A stretch of DNA of 64,000 nt from RGIG9608 sp045612365 (GTDB lineage: Bacteria; Bacteroidota; Bacteroidia; Bacteroidales; Paludibacteraceae): assembly GCA_045612365.1 (NCBI GenBank), contig JAZKYY010000016.1:170659-234658 (forward strand), in the 5' to 3' direction. Each line of letters begins with the position of its first letter. Positions within the stretch are counted from its first letter, which is position 1. The translations under genes and the position numbers were made by a program. This document shows positions 45,293 to 53,104 of this stretch, piece after piece. The notes below the pieces were generated by a model, which was not told the origin of the DNA, made no database searches, and saw only the letters and a program-made list of their open reading frames with translations.

Positions 45293-46323
45293 GAAAATTC
45301 TCTTCCATATCGACAATTGTCATATTCTCTCTCTTATCTGTTGCTTGCAAGAAAGAGAAAGATGAGGTTTATTACCTAAAATTTAGAGAAAAATCTTATG
45401 CTATAGAGAGTGCTCGTGCTCTACGAAAATCATATAATTCCTCAGAAAAACTTTATAGTTTCGATTTCTTTTTAAACGGAAAACAGATTTCATTCAATAT
45501 GGATGATGTAAGTGGAATGGGCGCTTATTTGAAATTAGATGTAAATGTAGATTCTGCTGCATTAAAAAAAGGCGTTTATTCTACTGACGAACAAAAGAAA
45601 ACATTCTCAATAATTCCTGGAAAAACAGATGAAGATGGAAAAATCTCAGGTTCTTACTTTAAGTTTATTCCCATTTCTAAAACAGATTTAGACACTATTT
45701 TCACCTACGTAAAATCAGGTTATTTGAATGTTTACCAAGATGGAGAAGATTGGCGATACGATGTTAAACTCTTTGATGGAAAAGACTCAATAACAGGAAC
45801 TTATAAAGGGAACTATTTTCTGCAAAACAACATTGATGGAGCAAAAGTTGGGGAAGTCTTCATTGGAGATTCGACCTATAATTTACAACGAGGCGATATT
45901 ATGCTTTGGGGTAATTTGTTTTCTGATAACTTAAACTATTACGAACTATTTTTCTACTCCACAGATATGCGTTATTCAGAAAAAGGAAAATTTCAGAAAG
46001 GTCTTGTATTTGTTGTAGGTTTGCATTCAATAGGAAGCGAATTTCCCAATGATGGAACATACACTTTGTCAAGAGACTATCAAAACTTCACGGCTTTATC
46101 TGGAAGAAAAGATGGAACTATTGACTGGGGAACTTATTGGTACGACTATACATCGTCTTCCTCATTCAAAAAGTCTTTTGTTTTTAAGAATAGCATTACA
46201 ATACAACGACAAGAAGGTGAGAAATTGTTAGTAACTTTTAACTGTTCTGACCAACTTGGTAACAATATCACAGGAGAATACAATGCCGATTTTAGAAAAA
46301 TAGATTTGCGCAAAGCCGAATAA
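45289..46323 (+). CDS. Lipoprotein of unknown function with a duplicated domain
   Basis: The signal peptide ends in SVAC with lipid-modified C20. The mature part seems to be two copies of a beta-rich domain of about 150 residues (roughly 26-176 and 188-335). Both contain a Y-rich strand (LYSFDFFLN / NYYELFFYS), a DGxI...GxY segment, and end in ITGTYKGN (168-175) or ITGEYNAD (327-334). The family is not recognised. It is co-transcribed with the DUF4293 and U32 genes. Confidence 0.7.
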   Translation: MRKFSSISTIVIFSLLSVACKKEKDEVYYLKFREKSYAIESARALRKSYNSSEKLYSFDFFLNGKQISFNMDDVSGMGAYLKLDVNVDSAALKKGVYSTDEQKKTFSIIPGKTDEDGKISGSYFKFIPISKTDLDTIFTYVKSGYLNVYQDGEDWRYDVKLFDGKDSITGTYKGNYFLQNNIDGAKVGEVFIGDSTYNLQRGDIMLWGNLFSDNLNYYELFFYSTDMRYSEKGKFQKGLVFVVGLHSIGSEFPNDGTYTLSRDYQNFTALSGRKDGTIDWGTYWYDYTSSSSFKKSFVFKNSITIQRQEGEKLLVTFNCSDQLGNNITGEYNADFRKIDLRKAE

Positions 46324-46325
46324 CA

Positions 46326-48149
46326 ATGTATCATAACGTAGAACTGCTTTCTCCTGCCAAAAATTTAGAATGCGGCATTGCTGCCATAAATTGTGGGGCA
46401 GACGCAGTTTATATTGGTTCTCCAAAGTTTGGAGCAAGAGCAGCTGCAGGAAACTCCATTCAAGATATTGAAAAACTCGTCAACTACGCTCATTTGTTCG
46501 GTGTAAAGATTTTTGTTGCACTCAATACTATTCTTTACGATAATGAATTGGAAGAAGCCGAAAAACTTATTCACCAACTTTATAACATCGGCTGCGACTC
46601 ACTTATTATTCAAGATCTGGGAATTCTAAAACTAAACATTCCACCTATTGCTCTCCACGCAAGTACACAAACCGACAACAGAACTGTTGAAAAAGTACAA
46701 TTTTTGCAAAATTGTGGTTTCGAACGCATTGTTTTAGCTAGAGAAACTCCTCTTCATTTGATTGAAGAAATTCATAAAAAAACGGGCGCAGAGTTAGAAG
46801 TGTTTGTTCACGGAGCTTTATGTGTAAGTTATAGCGGGCAGTGCTACATGAGCCATGCCAACTGTGGAAGAAGTGCAAACAGAGGCGAATGCGCACAATA
46901 TTGTCGTTTGCCATATTCGTTACAAGACTCCAACGGAAATATTCTAGTCAAGAACAAACATTTGCTTTCGCTCAAAGACCTTAATCGCTCCGATTTTTTA
47001 GAAGAACTGATTGCTGCAGGAGTAACTTCATTCAAGATTGAGGGCAGAATGAAAGAGAGTAATTATGTAAAAAATATCACAGCTTTTTACCGAAAGAAAA
47101 TAGATGCCATTTTGGAAAATCATCCCGAAAAAAAACGAAGTTCTTTTGGTCAAAGTACGTTCTTTTTCGCTCCCGTTGCCGAAAAATCTTTTCATCGAGG
47201 CAATACTGATTATTTTCTTTTCGAAAGAACGGAAAACATGGTACAGCTTTCAACTCCAAAGTCACTTGGAGAATATATTGGAACTGTTATTCAAACACAG
47301 CGAAAATCAGTAGAAATAGACACAAAAATTCCTCTTCATAATGGAGATGGACTATGTTTTATCAACAATAAAAATGAGTTTTCTGGTTTTAGGATAAACC
47401 AACTCAAGGACAAGATTGTTTTGTTCAACGAGGTTCATAACTTACAAAAAGGCGATAAGGTTTATCGCAACCACGACCACGAATTTGAAAAACAACTACA
47501 AACCAAATCGGCCGAAAGAAAAATTGCTATTAATTTTCTTCTAAGCGAAAATGACGAAGGTGTATGCCTAGCAGCAACAGCGGAAAGTGGAATTTCCGTT
47601 TCGCAATCTTTCAAATGCGAAAAGCAGTTGGCAGAAAAACCTCAACAAGCAGAAAATACAATAAAAACTCAACTTTCTAAATTAGGAGATACTATTTTTA
47701 GTGCGAATAGGGTAGATATAAATTTTACACACACCTACTTCTTTCCTTCTTCTCAAATTTCTTTCTGGAGAAAAGAACTGATTAACAAACTATTAGACAA
47801 ACTACTTGATACAAACAAGCCACAACCTATAGAAAGACATATCTCCGCTCCAAAAACGGCAGAAAACACCTCTTTTATGGACAATATATCCAATAAAAAC
47901 GCTGCAAACTTCTACCTTGAAAACGGAACTAAAAACATAGCTTGGGCTTTTGAGTTAGAGAAATATCCAAAGGCGGTTTTGATGCAATGTAAGTATTGTA
48001 TCAAGTACGAATTAGGGTGGTGTTCAAAACAAAAAAACAATAATGTTCCTAAACATAAAGAGCCGCTATTTTTAAGTTACAATAAAAAACTTTTCAAGCT
48101 AAAATTCGATTGTAAGAAATGTGAAATGTGGATTGAAAGTTGTGAATAA
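46326..48149 (+). CDS. Peptidase U32 family protein, RlhA-like
   Basis: The 607-residue protein resembles RlhA (YdcP), which hydroxylates 23S rRNA C2501 in E. coli and uses a U32 domain rather than a true peptidase. The [4Fe-4S]-type cysteines C166, C173, C189 and C193 (CVSYSGQC...GECAQYC) are present. A DUF3656-like middle part and a C-terminal pair QCKYCIKYELGWC / FDCKKCEMW follow. It is the last gene of the operon and ends at a strong terminator. Confidence 0.85.
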   Translation: MYHNVELLSPAKNLECGIAAINCGADAVYIGSPKFGARAAAGNSIQDIEKLVNYAHLFGVKIFVALNTILYDNELEEAEKLIHQLYNIGCDSLIIQDLGILKLNIPPIALHASTQTDNRTVEKVQFLQNCGFERIVLARETPLHLIEEIHKKTGAELEVFVHGALCVSYSGQCYMSHANCGRSANRGECAQYCRLPYSLQDSNGNILVKNKHLLSLKDLNRSDFLEELIAAGVTSFKIEGRMKESNYVKNITAFYRKKIDAILENHPEKKRSSFGQSTFFFAPVAEKSFHRGNTDYFLFERTENMVQLSTPKSLGEYIGTVIQTQRKSVEIDTKIPLHNGDGLCFINNKNEFSGFRINQLKDKIVLFNEVHNLQKGDKVYRNHDHEFEKQLQTKSAERKIAINFLLSENDEGVCLAATAESGISVSQSFKCEKQLAEKPQQAENTIKTQLSKLGDTIFSANRVDINFTHTYFFPSSQISFWRKELINKLLDKLLDTNKPQPIERHISAPKTAENTSFMDNISNKNAANFYLENGTKNIAWAFELEKYPKAVLMQCKYCIKYELGWCSKQKNNNVPKHKEPLFLSYNKKLFKLKFDCKKCEMWIESCE

Positions 48150-48150
48150 A

Positions 48151-48186
48151 AAAAGAGAGAGAAGAAAAAAACTTCTCTCTCTTTTT
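48151..48186. terminator. Bidirectional terminator between the U32 gene and mdh
   Basis: AAAAGAGAGAGAAG pairs with CTTCTCTCTCTTTT with an A-rich loop, followed by T. It serves two convergent genes. Confidence 0.88.
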
Positions 48187-48207
48187 GTCCTGTAAAGAAT
48201 CTATTTT

Positions 48208-49149
48208 TTACAAAATTCCTGTTTCGTACAAAATGTTGTTTGTTTTACGAACAGCATCTTCGCTTGCAGCCAATTTTGCTTTTTCATCTTCGTTCAAATC
48301 TAATTCAACAATTCGTTCAATACCATTTTTACCGATAATTACAGGAACACCTATTGTAATATCTTTCATTCCGTATTCGCCATCAAGATAAGTAGCACAA
48401 ACAATCATTTTCTTTTGATCTTTAATGATAGATTCTACCAAGAACGAAGCTGCAGCTCCAGGAGCCATCCAAGCAGAAGTTCCCAACAAACCAGTTAGGG
48501 TAGCACCACCAACCATTGTGTTTTTCACTACTTCATCCAATTTTTCTGCCGAAAGCAATTTTGTTACAGGCACACCTTTGTATGTTGCCAAACTTGCAAG
48601 AGGAATCATTGTTGTATCACCATGTCCACCAATTACAAGACCTTCCACTTCGTTTGCATTGCAATCCAAAGCTTGGCTCAAGAAATATTTGAAACGAGAG
48701 CTATCCAAAGCACCACCCATACCAATTACTCGGTTACGAGGCAAACCTAAAGTTTTCAATGACAAATAAGCCATTGGGTCCATTGGGTTAGAAACAATCA
48801 CCAAAATAGTGTTTGGAGAGTATTTCAAAATGTTTTGAGCAACAGATTTTACAATACCTGCGTTTACACCGATAAGTTCTTCGCGAGTCATTCCTGGTTT
48901 ACGAGGAAGACCTGAAGTGATAACAACAACGTCAGAATCTGCTGTTTGCGAATAATCGTTAGTTACGCCTTTTACTACTGTATCAAAACCCATCAATTGA
49001 GCAGTTTGCATGATATCCATCGCCTTACCTTCAGCAAGTCCTTCTTTGATGTCAATCAAAACTACTTCATTTGCTACTTCATTTACAGCTAAAACATTGG
49101 CACAAGTTGCTCCCACATTTCCTGCACCTACAACGGTTACTTTTGACAT
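48208..49149 (-). CDS. mdh: Malate dehydrogenase
   Basis: This NAD-dependent enzyme (313 aa) interconverts malate and oxaloacetate in the reductive branch to fumarate and succinate. It has GAGNVGA (8-14), SGLPRKPGM with the mobile-loop Arg, and VIGGHGDTTM with the catalytic His. It is of the LDH-like MDH type. Together with PckA, also in the window, it belongs to the succinate-forming fermentation route of this group. Confidence 0.95.
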   Translation of the reverse strand: MSKVTVVGAGNVGATCANVLAVNEVANEVVLIDIKEGLAEGKAMDIMQTAQLMGFDTVVKGVTNDYSQTADSDVVVITSGLPRKPGMTREELIGVNAGIVKSVAQNILKYSPNTILVIVSNPMDPMAYLSLKTLGLPRNRVIGMGGALDSSRFKYFLSQALDCNANEVEGLVIGGHGDTTMIPLASLATYKGVPVTKLLSAEKLDEVVKNTMVGGATLTGLLGTSAWMAPGAAASFLVESIIKDQKKMIVCATYLDGEYGMKDITIGVPVIIGKNGIERIVELDLNEDEKAKLAASEDAVRKTNNILYETGIL

Positions 49150-49199
49150 AATTTTCTTTTTTATTAGTTAAAATGATAAATAATTCAATACATACTTTG

Positions 49200-49207
49200 C
49201 AAAAATA
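49200..49207 (-). promoter_or_regulatory. -7 box TATTTTTG (minus strand), promoter of mdh
   Basis: Matches TAnnTTTG 51 bases before mdh. Confidence 0.6.
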
Positions 49208-49340
49208 CGATTAAAATCGAATTAAAGAAAAAAACGAATAAATAAAATTGGTAAGGAGAAAATAAAATTGATAAAACATTGATCAAAAATCTGTTTTCAT
49301 TTATCTGCAAAAAAAGTAGAGTAGTGCAATAACGAAAAAA

Positions 49341-49820
49341 TTTACTTTACAAAAAACAAATTACTTTTGTTAATTATTAAATGCTTTACAAAAGTAAAAA
49401 CAAAAATATTAGAATATTTTAACCAAATTGGAAACAAAAACAAATTGTAAATAACAAAAGTAAAAACAAGTAATTACAGTATTTAGTTTTCCAACAAAAA
49501 CACACTATAATTAAATAAATATGAGTTGCTTACAACTATAATATAAAGTAAATGTGCCAACAAATATCAACTAAAGCTAATATCATAACATAAATACTTT
49601 ACAAAACAAAGTCAATACTCTAATTATCAATATATTTTTATATTTTATTAAAGTATTTGTATATATTCTATAGCGCTGATTTACAACTACTGTTAACATT
49701 TTGTCGAAACTTACTGATATTTACTTTTGTTAATTCGCAAATTCTTAAATTTAATTTTTACATCTATTTACTTTTGGAAATAATTGTTTATCTTTGTGAG
49801 AACAAAAAATTTACTTTTTT
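49341..49820. promoter_or_regulatory. Cluster of TTACTTTTGT boxes, probable operators upstream of the XRE gene
   Basis: The gap between mdh and the XRE gene (about 670 bases) is very AT-rich and has no gene. It carries four exact copies of TTACTTTTGT: 49361-49370 and 49721-49730 on the plus strand, 49388-49397 and 49454-49463 on the minus strand. One-mismatch copies lie at 49768-49777 (just before the -7 box) and 49811-49820 (in the leader). The first two form an inverted repeat. TTAATT follows the two plus-strand copies. Confidence 0.6.
49789..49796 (+). promoter_or_regulatory. -7 box TATCTTTG, promoter of the XRE regulator
   Basis: Exact match 27 bases before the ATG. A TTACTTTTGG box ends 11 bases upstream, and another box lies just after the expected transcription start, so a bound repressor would block this promoter. 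Confidence 0.65.
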
Positions 49821-49822
49821 TT

Positions 49823-50236
49823 ATGAAAGAAACCGAACGATTATTAAAGATAATTGAGAAAGAAAATCTTACTCCAACTCAATTTGCTGACAAAACAAAT
49901 ATTCAACGACCAAAAATCTCTCATATCTTAAATGGGAGAAATGCACCAAGTCTTGATGTAATGAAAAAAACAGCAGAAGCTTTTCCTGAAATCAGTGCCG
50001 ACTGGCTATTTATGGGAAATGGCAATATGTACCGACAAAGCAATGTCGATCCTCGTCAGCCAACTCTGTTCGACGAAAAACCTGAATTGCCCGTTCAGTC
50101 CACTACACCTGCCAACAATGTTGCACAGCATAGTATTGCGCAACAGCCTATTGTCATGGAAAAACGTATCGAAAAAACGGTTTCTAAAATTGTGGTTTTC
50201 TACTCCGACAATACCTTCGAAGAGTTTCTGAAGTAG
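49823..50236 (+). CDS. XRE/Cro-CI family helix-turn-helix regulator
   Basis: This 137-residue protein has an N-terminal helix-turn-helix (residues about 16-40, LTPTQFADKTNIQRPKISHI), a variable Pro/Gln-rich linker, and a conserved C-terminal strand KIVVFYSDNTFEEF found in a widespread Bacteroidota regulator family. The start at 49823 is chosen because an earlier TTG (49784) overlaps the -7 box. It probably controls its own promoter through the repeated boxes upstream. Its other targets are unknown. Confidence 0.85.
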   Translation: MKETERLLKIIEKENLTPTQFADKTNIQRPKISHILNGRNAPSLDVMKKTAEAFPEISADWLFMGNGNMYRQSNVDPRQPTLFDEKPELPVQSTTPANNVAQHSIAQQPIVMEKRIEKTVSKIVVFYSDNTFEEFLK

Positions 50237-50259
50237 CAACTTATTTTGCTGCTTTTTTT
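50233..50259 (+). terminator. Weak intrinsic terminator after the XRE gene
   Basis: GTAGCA pairs with TGCTGC (one G-T pair) around an 8-base loop, followed by seven T. The stem includes the stop codon. Confidence 0.5.
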
Positions 50260-50260
50260 G

Positions 50261-50268
50261 TACCTTTG
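50261..50268 (+). promoter_or_regulatory. -7 box TACCTTTG, promoter of ychF
   Basis: Exact TAnnTTTG match 35 bases before the ychF start. Confidence 0.65.
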
Positions 50269-50302
50269 CGCCTAGGTATAGAAAAAATTTGAGTAAAAAA
50301 TT

Positions 50303-51403
50303 ATGGCACTTCAATGCGGAATAGTAGGTTTACCCAATGTTGGTAAATCAACACTTTTTAATTGTTTGTCCAATGCAAAAGCACAGTCGGCAAACTTTCC
50401 TTTTTGTACAATAGAACCAAACGTAGGAATCATCACCGTTCCTGACGAACGTCTGAATCGTTTGGCAGAAATAGATAAACCAGAACGTATAATACCTACC
50501 ACTGTAAAAATTGTTGACATTGCAGGTTTGGTTAAGGGAGCTAGCAAGGGCGAAGGCTTGGGCAACAAATTTCTCGCAAACATCCGTGAAACCGACGCTA
50601 TTCTTCACATCTTGCGTTGCTTTGACGATGGCAATATTGTTCACGTAGATGGTTCGGTCAATCCCGTTAGAGACAAAGAGATTATCGATGCAGAGTTGCA
50701 ACTAAAAGACCTAGAAACTATTGAAAACCAAATCAATAAAGTACAAAAACAAGCACAAACAGGAGGCGACAAAAACGCCAAAATCCTTTACGATATTCTT
50801 TTGCAATACAAGTCGGCATTGGAGCAAGGCAAGCCAGCACGCTCTGTAAAGGTCGATAAAGAAAACGAAAAATTGGCTCGCGATCTTTTTCTGCTCACCA
50901 ATAAACCTGTGCTTTACGTCTGCAACGTTGACGAGCAGTCGGTAATTTCGGGAAACAACTACGTTGAACAAGTGCGTCAGGCCATAAAAGACGAAGATGC
51001 CGAATTGCTCATTATTTCGGCCAAAGTTGAATCGGAAATTGCAGAACTTGAGTCATACGAAGACCGTCAACTCTTTCTCGACGAGTTGGGACTAACGGAA
51101 TCGGGTTCTTCGCGTTTGATAAAGGCGGCTTACAACTTGCTCGACTTGCAAACATTCTTCACCACAGGAAGCGACGAATCGCGTGCTTGGACCTTTATGC
51201 GTGGTTACAAAGCACCTCAATGCGCAGGAACCATTCACACCGATTTTGAACGTGGATTCATTCGTGCTGAAGTTATCAAGTACGACGACTATGTGGCACT
51301 CGGTAGCGAATCTGCGTGCCGCGAAGCCGGAAAACTAAACATCGAAGGAAAAGACTATGTAGTGCAAGATGGTGACATTATGCACTTCCGTTTCAACGTA
51401 TAA
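50303..51403 (+). CDS. ychF: Obg-family ATPase YchF
   Basis: This ribosome-associated P-loop ATPase of the Obg family has GLPNVGKST (9-17, G1), DIAGLVKGASKGEGLGNKFL (G3), a CNVDE segment in place of the usual NKxD (which accounts for ATP use), and a C-terminal TGS domain ending YVVQDGDIMHFRFNV. The length is 366 residues. It is a translation and redox-stress factor. GC content is higher than in the upstream region. Confidence 0.95.
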   Translation: MALQCGIVGLPNVGKSTLFNCLSNAKAQSANFPFCTIEPNVGIITVPDERLNRLAEIDKPERIIPTTVKIVDIAGLVKGASKGEGLGNKFLANIRETDAILHILRCFDDGNIVHVDGSVNPVRDKEIIDAELQLKDLETIENQINKVQKQAQTGGDKNAKILYDILLQYKSALEQGKPARSVKVDKENEKLARDLFLLTNKPVLYVCNVDEQSVISGNNYVEQVRQAIKDEDAELLIISAKVESEIAELESYEDRQLFLDELGLTESGSSRLIKAAYNLLDLQTFFTTGSDESRAWTFMRGYKAPQCAGTIHTDFERGFIRAEVIKYDDYVALGSESACREAGKLNIEGKDYVVQDGDIMHFRFNV

Positions 51404-51447
51404 ATGCCCACAGTAAAGAAGCATAGAAACAACCATTTTTAAGAGCA

Positions 51448-52728
51448 ATGAAGAAGCCGTTTTTGCTCATATCGATACTCTTTGTAACATTGGCAAACGC
51501 CTATGCCTATGCTCCTTATTTTGACATCAAAGCCAAAATGCTCAGTGGAGGCATTATTAAGCATTCCAAACATTTGGAAAATACGGTAAAAAATCCCGTA
51601 TTCGGAGCCGAACTCAACATTGAGTTTCTGCCACAAGGCAAGTACGACTGGGAGAGTTACTACAAATTCCCCATCATCGGACTTGGACTTATGGGTATGG
51701 ATTTGGGCAATCCAAAGATTTTTGGGCAGGCCTTTGTGGCATATCCCTATGCGCTGATTCCTATTGTGCGCAAGGAGCATTTCTACTTTCACTTCAAAGT
51801 AGGTATGGGTCTTGCCGTTCTTACCAAAACGTGGGAACACTGCGCCACCGATGAGGGTGTAAATTCGCCCAACGCCAACGCAGCCATTGGGTCGCACGTC
51901 AATGCATTTATTCCCATTGGGTTGAACTTCGATTTTCCCATTGCCAAAGGATGGGCAGTAACTTCCGATCTGATGTTCAACCACATTTCCAACGGAAGCG
52001 TCATTCAGCCCAACGCAGGACTGAACATGATAAACGGCTTTTTGGGCGTAAGTTACCGTCCAAATTGGCGCGAATATATGATGCCATGGCGCGACTATGT
52101 GAGACCTCTGCCAAGAGCATGGAGCATCGATCTTTGTGCTTCTGGTGGCTACAGAGAACTTTATTATAAAGACAATCGTGGCTACGGCATTTTCTCGTTT
52201 AGAGCAACGGCCTACAAGCAAATGACCAATTTCTATCGAGTGGGATTTGGTGCCGACATTTTCTACGATGGTGTGTTTGTGAAACAAGGCGACTTGCTCG
52301 GACATTTGGAAACGCAATACAAACGCTACGAAATTGTCAACGACAACTTCTCCTACAAATGGAGAGTGGGTATTTCAGTTGCCAACGAGTTTGTGATGGG
52401 ACGCGTTACTGCGGGTATTCATTGGGGAATTTACCTCTTCGATCCCATCAAAGATGCTTACCCCAACGGCACAAATCCAAGATATGCCAACAAGGTTACG
52501 GGCAAAGAAAAACGCCCATATCCGTTTTACCTCTACGACCCCGACAAAGAGGACGGATGGAACTATTTCCGCTTGATGCTTAAGTGTCGCATTGTGGACA
52601 ACCTATTTGCAAGCATTGCCATAAAAACTCACCTACAAAAGGCCGAATTTATTGAATGGGGATTGGGTTACTCGTTCAACTTCAAACCCAAAAGGAGCAG
52701 AACAGATATGTTGTATCCGCTTTTTTAA
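51448..52728 (+). CDS. Acyloxyacyl hydrolase / PagL-like lipid A 3-O-deacylase
   Basis: This 426-residue outer-membrane protein has a signal peptide (about 1-19, ending ANA) and then aromatic-rich amphipathic strands of a beta-barrel. The PagL-type catalytic pair H179-x-S181 lies in FNHISNGSVIQPNAGLN, which matches the family motif. It probably removes an acyl chain from lipid A. It is longer than PagL (about 185 residues) because a second strand-rich part follows. A long open frame on the opposite strand is a composition artefact. Confidence 0.8.
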   Translation: MKKPFLLISILFVTLANAYAYAPYFDIKAKMLSGGIIKHSKHLENTVKNPVFGAELNIEFLPQGKYDWESYYKFPIIGLGLMGMDLGNPKIFGQAFVAYPYALIPIVRKEHFYFHFKVGMGLAVLTKTWEHCATDEGVNSPNANAAIGSHVNAFIPIGLNFDFPIAKGWAVTSDLMFNHISNGSVIQPNAGLNMINGFLGVSYRPNWREYMMPWRDYVRPLPRAWSIDLCASGGYRELYYKDNRGYGIFSFRATAYKQMTNFYRVGFGADIFYDGVFVKQGDLLGHLETQYKRYEIVNDNFSYKWRVGISVANEFVMGRVTAGIHWGIYLFDPIKDAYPNGTNPRYANKVTGKEKRPYPFYLYDPDKEDGWNYFRLMLKCRIVDNLFASIAIKTHLQKAEFIEWGLGYSFNFKPKRSRTDMLYPLF

Positions 52729-52766
52729 CTACGCAAAAAACATCTAACTTCTAAACATTTTTTTCC

Positions 52767-52774
52767 TATCTTTG
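52767..52774 (+). promoter_or_regulatory. -7 box TATCTTTG, promoter of the methyltransferase/DUF262-HNH unit
   Basis: Exact TAnnTTTG match about 330 bases before the methyltransferase start, so the transcript should have a long leader. Confidence 0.6.
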
Positions 52775-52781
52775 TCCATCG

Positions 52782-53102
52782 GTTTTTGTCGAAGGAGAGG
52801 GCGTTTCTCTACGGGAAAAACTTTACATATTTATTAACTAAGCATTAGCTATTATTTCGCGTTTACCGAAAGCCCAGCAAACTTTTACGGAAATAAACTC
52901 AAGAAATAATAAGTGAAAGAATGCCTTGCATATAAAGGTTTCTTTTGTTTGACAATAACAGCAATGCTCACACTTTTAGTGTGAGAGTCTTATGTCAAAC
53001 AAAGGTTTCCGTGCTGGGCTACCTTGGTAAACGCAATAAGAAACTCGCACTTTCTTTTTTGCGTTGCGTGGATTGATAGTGATGCACAAAAACTATCAAT
53101 CC
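52782..53102 (+). ncRNA. Long structured RNA leader (or independent RNA) before the methyltransferase gene
   Basis: The gap 52729-53104 has no credible protein gene but strong pairing potential. Hairpin 1: 52782-52787 with 52816-52821. A rod of nested stems: GCGTTTACC 52859-52867 with 53026-53034, AGCCCAGC 52871-52878 with 53013-53020, ACGGAAA 52887-52893 with 53006-53012, TTTGTTTGACA 52944-52954 with 52993-53003, and CTCACACT 52967-52974 with 52978-52985. Hairpin 3: GGATTGATAGT 53070-53080 with 53092-53102, ending two bases before the ATG. No known RNA family was recognised. Confidence 0.55.
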
Positions 53103-53104
53103 GT

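Noticed and set aside
49784..49822. 13-residue N-terminal extension of the XRE regulator from a TTG
   Set aside because: The codon lies before and within the -7 box TATCTTTG; the ATG at 49823 gives the normal N-terminus.
51439..52317. 292-residue minus-strand open frame opposite the deacylase gene
   Set aside because: It is a shadow of the higher-GC coding strand; the plus-strand protein has a signal peptide and a family motif.
52859..53034. Structured region as an integron attC site or retron msr-msd RNA
   Set aside because: The outer repeats have the opposite orientation to attC core sites, and there is no integrase or reverse transcriptase gene nearby.
53024..53104. Upstream extension of the methyltransferase from a TTG codon
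   Set aside because: The 27 extra residues run through the leader hairpins and do not resemble the family; the M.EcoRI family begins with MARN, which is at 53105.
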